Positions 6,554 to 11,247 of a stretch of DNA of 11,247 nucleotides are shown here, one piece after another; within the stretch, counting starts at the first letter, position 1, and every line of letters begins with the position of its first letter. Position numbers and translations under genes: made by a program. Where the stretch lies: contig JAVVFH010000106.1 of NCBI GenBank assembly GCA_032250585.1, positions 1 through 11,247 of the forward strand. The letters are read 5' to 3'. Under the pieces are notes generated by a model. The model was given only the letters and a program-made list of their open reading frames with translations. It made no database searches and was not told the origin of the DNA. This DNA comes from JAVVFH01 sp032250585. Lineage in GTDB: Bacteria; Pseudomonadota; Gammaproteobacteria; Xanthomonadales; SZUA-36.

Positions 6554-8731
6554 TTAATTTCCGAAGCGGTTGGTGAAACGCAGACCGAACTCGCTGGCAT
6601 CGTTGCTGAGCATGACGATGACATAGTCACCCGTGTTCAGACGGCCCTGGTCGTAGCGCTCGTCGGTGACATTGCGGCCGTAGGCGCCGAGCGTCCAGTC
6701 CCCGTTCGGCGATTCGTAAGTCACGTTCAGGTTGAGCAGGGAGCGCGAGTCGATTGCCGTCAGGCGGCCCGGATCGGAGGATGGCTCACCGAACATGTCG
6801 TCACGGAAACTGTAGTCGGCGCGCAGGCGCAAAGTGCCACCGTTCGCCAGTGACAGCCGGTACTCCGGGCTGACCGAAGCGGTCCAGTCGGGCGTCAAGG
6901 GCGCCACGGCATCGGGATCATCGACGTCAACGTTGATGTAGCCGACCGAACCGTGCAACAGGAAGCTCTCACCCAGCTGCAGCGTGCTTTCCCATTCCAC
7001 ACCGCTCGATTCCTGATCGACAATCACGTTACGCGTGTCGAAACCGGCATCGGTGGTGGTGCTGATCTGGTAGGGCAGATCCTCGTACTCGGTGTAGAAC
7101 ACCGCCAGCCCCATTTGCAGGAAACTGAGCGGGCGCCCCTTGATACCGACCTCGTAGTTCAGGGCGGTAATGTTATCCCCGGCCACGAAGCAGTTGTCCG
7201 GCGTCACGTTGCCCGGCTGGGTGAAATCGAGGTTGCCGAACAGGCAGAACGGCCGCGCCGGAAACTGCCCGGACTGGTAGCCGCTCTGGATGGTACCGTA
7301 AGCACTCATATCGTCATTGAGCTCGAACACGCCGGAAACATCCCAGGTGGTCTCGGTCCAGTCGCGCGAAGCCGGCGCCTCGATCAAACTGTCGTTGATG
7401 TTGACGAAGGCATCCTTTTCGTCATCCGTGAAACGCAGGCCACCGGACAGCCGGAAGCGATCGGTCACCTGGTAGCCCACGTTCGCATAGGCAGCCTTGC
7501 TTTTGACTTCCTGCTCCAGGAAAAAGGTCCCGGGACCGCCCAGGAAGATCGTCGGATCCTGGTCGTTGAAGCCGTCTTCTTCGAAATAGTACAAACCGGC
7601 GACGAAGTCCCAGCGCTCGAAATTGCCGTTGATCTGCAGTTCCGCTGATTGCTGGTCGGCTTCACCGTCCTCGGGAAAGGACAGAAAGTCCTCGAAAAAG
7701 CTATCGTCATCGAGCCCGGCCGAATACTCGGAATGGCGGTCGCTGAGCAGCAACTTCGCGGTGTACGCGTCGGAAATGACCCACTCGGTCGTCAGCGAAA
7801 TGCCCTCGGCCTCGTTGGTCACGGCAATCTGGCTTTCCTGGCCGGTATTGCTGTCGAAGGGGTCCGCCGCCAGGTCCGAATTGCGGAAACCGGCCTGGAA
7901 CACGCCACCGTTCGGCAGTTCGTCGATCAGCGTCGTATAGGGGCGCAGACCGTTATCCCCCTGGGTCGCGTCGACCACCAGCAGCATCGAGAAGTTTTCG
8001 CTCGGGGTCCATTTCAACGCGGCGCGGCCGGAAATGTCCTGCAGCTCACCAACGCCCTTGCGCGGATTTTCAATTTTCAGGAAGTCGCCGATGCCGTTGC
8101 GCTGCTTGTAGGCACCGGTAACCGACAGCGCCAACTGGTCGCTCAGTTTGATGTTGGTGTAGAAGTCACCGTTGAGGCGTCCGCGCGAACCAGCTTCCAG
8201 GGCAACCCGTCCGCCCTCTTCATCGCCCGGTTGGCGCGTCACGATATTGATGGCGCCACCGATCGAGTTACGGCCGTACAGCGTGCCCTGTGGGCCACGC
8301 AGCACCTCGACGCGTTCAATATTCGCCAGGCTCCAGTTTTGCCCGATCTGGCGGCCCAGGTAGACACCGTCTATATACACACTGACGCCCGGGTCGGTGG
8401 TGATCAGGTGGTCCTGCAGACCAATACCGCGGATAAAGGGATTGACCGACGCGGTATGGCCGGCGGAAAACTCGGTGACGTTCAGGTTGGGAACGAATTT
8501 GCCGATGTCCACCAGGTCACCGATGCCGGCCATTTCGATGGCGTCGGCGCTGAATGCGCTGATGGCCACCGGCACGTCGTAAATGCTTTCCGCCCGCTTG
8601 GTGGCGGTCACAATGACCTCCTCGAGCATCGAGTCGGACGCGCCGCCGGACTGGGCGTGGACGGGGAGACCCAGGCCCAGCGCGGATAAACCGGCCAGCA
8701 CGGCCACGGTCAACGATTTCTTTTTGTACAT
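6554..8731 (-). CDS. TonB-dependent outer-membrane receptor
   Basis: This 725-residue active importer uses TonB-ExbB-ExbD energy to bring a scarce substrate into the periplasm. The signal peptide has a basic MYKKK start and a hydrophobic core, with cleavage likely after PVHA (residue 26). A TonB-box-like EEVIVTATKR follows at 37-46. The plug domain runs to about 170 and includes PFIRGIG, DPGVSVYIDGVYLGR, RVEVLRGPQGTLYGRN and GGAINIVTR. The rest is a 22-strand-type barrel rich in alternating aromatic strands, ending in LRFTNRFGN. Two cysteines about 21 residues apart (in PFCLFG and DNCFVAG) may bridge an outer loop. I chose the ATG at 8731 because it has AAAGGAG eight bases upstream and begins a clean signal peptide. 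The in-frame ATG at 8821 would bury that. Sequence motifs do not show the substrate; its place between a nucleoside transporter and deoB suggests nucleosides or nucleic-acid fragments. Confidence 0.92.
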   Translation of the reverse strand: MYKKKSLTVAVLAGLSALGLGLPVHAQSGGASDSMLEEVIVTATKRAESIYDVPVAISAFSADAIEMAGIGDLVDIGKFVPNLNVTEFSAGHTASVNPFIRGIGLQDHLITTDPGVSVYIDGVYLGRQIGQNWSLANIERVEVLRGPQGTLYGRNSIGGAINIVTRQPGDEEGGRVALEAGSRGRLNGDFYTNIKLSDQLALSVTGAYKQRNGIGDFLKIENPRKGVGELQDISGRAALKWTPSENFSMLLVVDATQGDNGLRPYTTLIDELPNGGVFQAGFRNSDLAADPFDSNTGQESQIAVTNEAEGISLTTEWVISDAYTAKLLLSDRHSEYSAGLDDDSFFEDFLSFPEDGEADQQSAELQINGNFERWDFVAGLYYFEEDGFNDQDPTIFLGGPGTFFLEQEVKSKAAYANVGYQVTDRFRLSGGLRFTDDEKDAFVNINDSLIEAPASRDWTETTWDVSGVFELNDDMSAYGTIQSGYQSGQFPARPFCLFGNLDFTQPGNVTPDNCFVAGDNITALNYEVGIKGRPLSFLQMGLAVFYTEYEDLPYQISTTTDAGFDTRNVIVDQESSGVEWESTLQLGESFLLHGSVGYINVDVDDPDAVAPLTPDWTASVSPEYRLSLANGGTLRLRADYSFRDDMFGEPSSDPGRLTAIDSRSLLNLNVTYESPNGDWTLGAYGRNVTDERYDQGRLNTGDYVIVMLSNDASEFGLRFTNRFGN

Positions 8732-8976
8732 AGAGAGATCTCCTTTGGTTTTTTGATTCTTGCCTGCGGGTGTTTGGTCTAGCCAAGACTGGAGACCGCC
8801 CAAACGGGCGGGAACTTTCACGGCAGCTTAACATTAAATTCACAAAAAGTCGGTCTGCCACATCGAATACATATTGAGGGATCGAGTGGAGCACTGGCCG
8901 GCCGGTTCCGGATGTGGCACGATCCGCCGGTAAATTACCCTGAACGACTAAAGCAACCCACAGGAACCGACCACCG
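8732..8976. promoter_or_regulatory. Divergent control region between the receptor gene and deoB
   Basis: For the receptor, the minus strand carries GTGGCA (8856-8861), 17 bases, then TTTAAT (8833-8838), a fair sigma-70 match that would give a leader of about 95 bases. That leader contains a perfect 6-bp G+C hairpin (CCGCCC 8796-8801 with GGGCGG 8806-8811, 4-base loop). For deoB no convincing promoter is seen. An odd palindrome GGTAAATTACC (8929-8939) and a GGCCGGCC stretch near 8897-8904 lie upstream of its start and could bind regulators. All of this is inference from pattern. Confidence 0.35.
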
Positions 8977-10224
8977 ATGCAGCAAGAACGCATGGACCCG
9001 GAAAACACGCAGCGGCGCGCGATCGTCGTGGTGCTTGACTCATTCGGTATTGGCGCAACCGATGATGCCGCTCGTTTCGGAGACGCGGGTGCCGACACCT
9101 TCGGGCATATCGCCGCCGCCTGCGCCGGGGCGCGGGCTGATCGCAAAGGTTTGCGCGATGGCCCGTTGCAGATTCCCAACCTGCTGGCACTGGGTCTCGG
9201 CCATGCGGCCCGGGCGGCGGGGGCGGCGCCCGTACTCGCTCTGCCGTCCGCGCCGCGAGGCCTTCACGGTGCGGCGGCGGAGCGCAGTTCCGGCAAGGAC
9301 ACGCCGAGCGGACACTGGGAAATGATGGGCCTGCCGGTCGAATTCGATTGGGGTCATTTCTCACACACGCCACCGAGCTTCCCGCGGGAACTGATCGATC
9401 AACTGACGGCGAAGGCCGACCTGGCCGGTGTGCTCGGCAACTGCCATGCCTCGGGCACGACTATTCTCGATGAACTGGGCGAGGAGCATATTCGTACCGG
9501 CAAGCCGATTGTCTATACATCCGGCGACTCCGTCTTCCAGATTGCCGCACATGAAGACCATTTCGGCCTCGAGCGGCTTTATGAGCTGTGCCGCATCGCG
9601 CGCCGGCTGGTGGATCGGTACAAGATTGGGCGCGTCATCGCCCGGCCCTTTGTCGGCGAGGCAGCCGGCGCGTTCGAACGCACCGGCAACCGCCGCGATC
9701 TGGCAACACCGCCGCATGCGCCGACACTGCTCGACTACAACAAGGCGCGTGGCTCGTCCGTAATCGCAATCGGCAAAATCAATGACATCTTTGCCGGCAG
9801 CGGCATAACCGACGTGGTAAAGGCACACGGCAACGACGCTGTTTTCGAAGCGCTGTTGGCAGCGATCGCCGGCACCGGCACCGGGAGCATCATCTTCGCC
9901 AATTTCGTGGATTTCGACACGCTGTACGGACATCGCCGCGACGTCGCCGGGTATGCCGCGGCGCTGGAAGCCTTCGACGCCCGCCTGCCGGAACTGGAGG
10001 CGACCCTGCGTCCAGGCGACGTCGCCGTTATCAGCGCCGATCACGGGTGCGACCCGACCTTCCCCGGCTCAGACCACACGCGCGAGCATGTGCCGGTGCT
10101 GGCGTTCGGGCCCGGCATCGCAGCGGTAAACATTGGCCGCCGTGACAGCTTCGCGGATATCGGTCAAAGCCTGGCACGCCACCTGGGCCTGGCGCCGCTG
10201 CAGGCCGGGACTTCCTTCCTGTGA
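8977..10224 (+). CDS. deoB: Phosphopentomutase DeoB
   Basis: This enzyme interconverts ribose 1-phosphate or 2-deoxyribose 1-phosphate with the 5-phosphates in the cytoplasm, joining nucleoside phosphorolysis to the pentose pathway. It belongs to the alkaline phosphatase superfamily and binds two Mn2+. Motifs in order: VVLDSFGIGATDD (metal ligand Asp21), SSGKDTPSGHWE (104-115) with Thr109 as the phosphorylated residue, GNCHASGT, RPFVGEAAGAFERTGNR, NFVDFDTLYGHRRD (Asp314, His319), ADHGCDPTFPGSDHTREH (354-371, metal ligands). Its 415 residues compare with 407 in E. coli. The extra length is mostly a 12-residue N-terminal lead, so an ATG at 8992 is a possible alternative start. Both starts have only weak SDs (AGGAA about 12 bases before the first). 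It stands alone on its strand, divergent from the receptor gene. No purine or thymidine phosphorylase is present to supply its substrate. Confidence 0.96.
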   Translation: MQQERMDPENTQRRAIVVVLDSFGIGATDDAARFGDAGADTFGHIAAACAGARADRKGLRDGPLQIPNLLALGLGHAARAAGAAPVLALPSAPRGLHGAAAERSSGKDTPSGHWEMMGLPVEFDWGHFSHTPPSFPRELIDQLTAKADLAGVLGNCHASGTTILDELGEEHIRTGKPIVYTSGDSVFQIAAHEDHFGLERLYELCRIARRLVDRYKIGRVIARPFVGEAAGAFERTGNRRDLATPPHAPTLLDYNKARGSSVIAIGKINDIFAGSGITDVVKAHGNDAVFEALLAAIAGTGTGSIIFANFVDFDTLYGHRRDVAGYAAALEAFDARLPELEATLRPGDVAVISADHGCDPTFPGSDHTREHVPVLAFGPGIAAVNIGRRDSFADIGQSLARHLGLAPLQAGTSFL

Positions 10225-10261
10225 AGCAAGTCGTGAACAGTACCGTAGCAGCGATGGCCGG

Positions 10262-10270
10262 TGTGATAAT
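10262..10270 (+). promoter_or_regulatory. Extended -10 promoter candidate for the membrane-protein gene
   Basis: TGTGATAAT provides the TGN extension plus five of six matches to TATAAT. No good -35 is seen 17 bases upstream, which extended -10 promoters tolerate. A start near 10277 would give a leader of about 105 bases, containing a near-perfect palindrome TTGAGAATTTTCAA at 10316-10329 that could be an operator. Confidence 0.35.
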
Positions 10271-10382
10271 TTGCCGCGCAACGCAGTGGGTCGCTTAATC
10301 AGGCGCGGCCGAAGATTGAGAATTTTCAATGCGCGCACCAAAGGAGTGAGTTTAAGCTGGCCGTCTTTGGATGGAGGCAAAA

Positions 10383-10850
10383 ATGAACAGATACGTATCC
10401 GGACTTCTCGCCAGCTTTATCGCTACTGTCGCGTTGTCAGTGCTCATGCTCATCAAATCTGCCGCGGGCATGCTGCCCGCCGTGAATGCCATCGCCATGC
10501 TCGCCAAGCTCGGCAACCAGTATCTGGGCCTGCCGGCCACCCCTGTTTCGGGTTGGATTTTGCACTTCCTGATCGGCACGGTGCTGTGGGGTCTGCTGTT
10601 CGCGGCCACCCGCCCGATGCTGCCGGGTGGGGGTGACGTCAGCAAAGGCATCGTGTTCTCTGTCATTGCCTGGGTATTGATGATGCTCATTCCGATGCCG
10701 CTGGCCGGCGCGGGATGGTTCGGCCTGAACATCGGCATTGCGGCACCGGTCGCCACGCTGGTCCTGCACATCATTTTCGGCGCCGTCCTAGGTGGCGTCT
10801 ACGCCAGGCTCAGCAGCGCCGGCGTATCGGCGCAGCCGACGACAGGCTGA
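10383..10850 (+). CDS. Small four-helix inner-membrane protein (DUF6789-like)
   Basis: This 155-residue protein has about four hydrophobic segments: residues 5-30 (SGLLASFIATVALSVLMLI), 56-75 (GWILHFLIGTVLWGLLFAA), 85-107 (a long stretch ending in IPMPLAG) and 112-140 (GLNIGIAAPVATLVLHIIFGAV). Short Gly/Pro-rich loops separate them and the tail is polar. The pattern MNRYVSGL...FIATVALS..M resembles a widespread family of uncharacterised membrane proteins I know as DUF6789. Function is unknown. The ATG at 10383 is preferred over the upstream in-frame ATG at 10371 because GGAGG lies five bases before it, inside the longer reading. The GH15-like gene follows 12 bases after the stop, so the two are probably cotranscribed. 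It shows no functional tie to the nucleoside genes. Confidence 0.8.
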   Translation: MNRYVSGLLASFIATVALSVLMLIKSAAGMLPAVNAIAMLAKLGNQYLGLPATPVSGWILHFLIGTVLWGLLFAATRPMLPGGGDVSKGIVFSVIAWVLMMLIPMPLAGAGWFGLNIGIAAPVATLVLHIIFGAVLGGVYARLSSAGVSAQPTTG

Positions 10851-10862
10851 GCGATTGACGGG

Positions 10863-11247
10863 ATGGCGGCGGTGCAATCAACAAAAGTTGGCCCGCGCTA
10901 CCCCGCCATAGAAGATTACGCGGTTATCGGCGATTGCCGTACGGCGGCACTGATATCCCGGCAGGGATCGCTGGACTGGCTTTGCTTGCCGCATTTCTCC
11001 GGCGGCGCGATATTCTCTGCATTGCTGGATCAGCGCATCGGCGGACGCTTTGCGATCACATCTTCAGAACCGGCGCATGACATCAGCCGGCGTTACGTGG
11101 GCGAAACCAACGTCCTCGAAACCACCTTTGGGATCGTGGGCGGCAGGTTCAGGGTCACGGATTTCATGCCCGTGCTCAGTGGCGCCGAATGGGAGGACAC
11201 GCTGCAGCCCCAGCGCGAACTGCTGCGCATCATCGAGTGCATGGACG
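10863..11247 (+). CDS. GH15 glucoamylase/trehalase-like protein, N-terminal part, cut by window edge
   Basis: The frame opens at an ATG at 10863 and stays open for 128 codons to the right edge. The N-terminal domain typical of GH15 proteins (glucoamylase, bacterial trehalase) is recognisable in IEDYAVIGDCRTAALIS, GSLDWLCLP, FSALLD...GGRF, RRYVGETNVLETTF and RVTDFMPV. Full-length relatives have about 600 residues, with the (alpha/alpha)6 catalytic barrel in the unseen part. No signal peptide is visible, so a cytoplasmic alpha-glucan or trehalose hydrolase is expected; the catalytic glutamates are not in view. The start has only a weak SD (GACGGG close to the ATG), and a nearby GTG at 10872 is possible. 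The membrane-protein gene 12 bases upstream is its likely operon partner. Confidence 0.85.
   Translation, partial: MAAVQSTKVGPRYPAIEDYAVIGDCRTAALISRQGSLDWLCLPHFSGGAIFSALLDQRIGGRFAITSSEPAHDISRRYVGETNVLETTFGIVGGRFRVTDFMPVLSGAEWEDTLQPQRELLRIIECMD

Noticed and set aside
7649..8689. 346-codon open frame on the plus strand
   Set aside because: Entirely antisense to the TonB-dependent receptor, with no SD and no recognisable protein features.
8732..8821. Longer receptor start at the ATG at 8821
   Set aside because: It would put 30 polar residues before a clean signal peptide and run through the AAAGGAG that serves the ATG at 8731.
8915..8935. Possible sigma-54 promoter upstream of deoB (TGGCACG)
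   Set aside because: The -24 part is good, but the required GC of the -12 element (TTGC) is missing at the correct spacing.
10225..10382. Possible terminator after deoB
   Set aside because: G+C-rich repeats are present but no stable hairpin followed by a T-run could be found.

Overview
The window (about 60% G+C by eye, Shine-Dalgarno-led genes, TonB-dependent receptor, YjjI/YjjW proteins close to those of E. coli) looks like chromosomal DNA of a gammaproteobacterium, probably aquatic and metabolically flexible. The genus cannot be read from it. No rRNA, tRNA, CRISPR array or insertion sequence is visible.

Layout. 1-306 (-): the first 102 codons of a small exported protein of unknown function, cut by the window edge. 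307-746: no intact gene. It holds a good minus-strand promoter with a dyad in the leader, and a decayed plus-strand fragment of an exported alpha/beta hydrolase. 747-3120 (-): yjjW and yjjI, a glycyl radical enzyme and its radical-SAM activase, overlapping by 29 nt. 3326-6431 (+), divergent from them: a nucleoside hydrolase, a ribokinase and a NupC-type nucleoside symporter, probably one operon. 6554-8731 (-), convergent: a TonB-dependent outer-membrane receptor, with a hairpin terminator between it and the transporter gene. 8977-10224 (+): deoB, phosphopentomutase. 10383-11247 (+): an unrelated pair, a small four-helix membrane protein and the start of a GH15 glucoamylase-like gene cut by the right edge.

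How the parts fit. Positions 747-10224 read as a nucleoside scavenging island. The receptor is a candidate outer-membrane entry port, the CNT symporter crosses the inner membrane, the hydrolase releases base and ribose, ribokinase makes ribose 5-phosphate, and DeoB links (deoxy)ribose 1-phosphate to the 5-phosphate pool. No nucleoside phosphorylase or DeoC is present, so either they lie elsewhere or the hydrolytic route dominates. The most interesting element is yjjI-yjjW. The pair also sits beside deoCABD in E. coli, so its recurrence here beside a differently built nucleoside locus suggests that this poorly understood glycyl radical enzyme works on a nucleoside- or pentose-derived compound.
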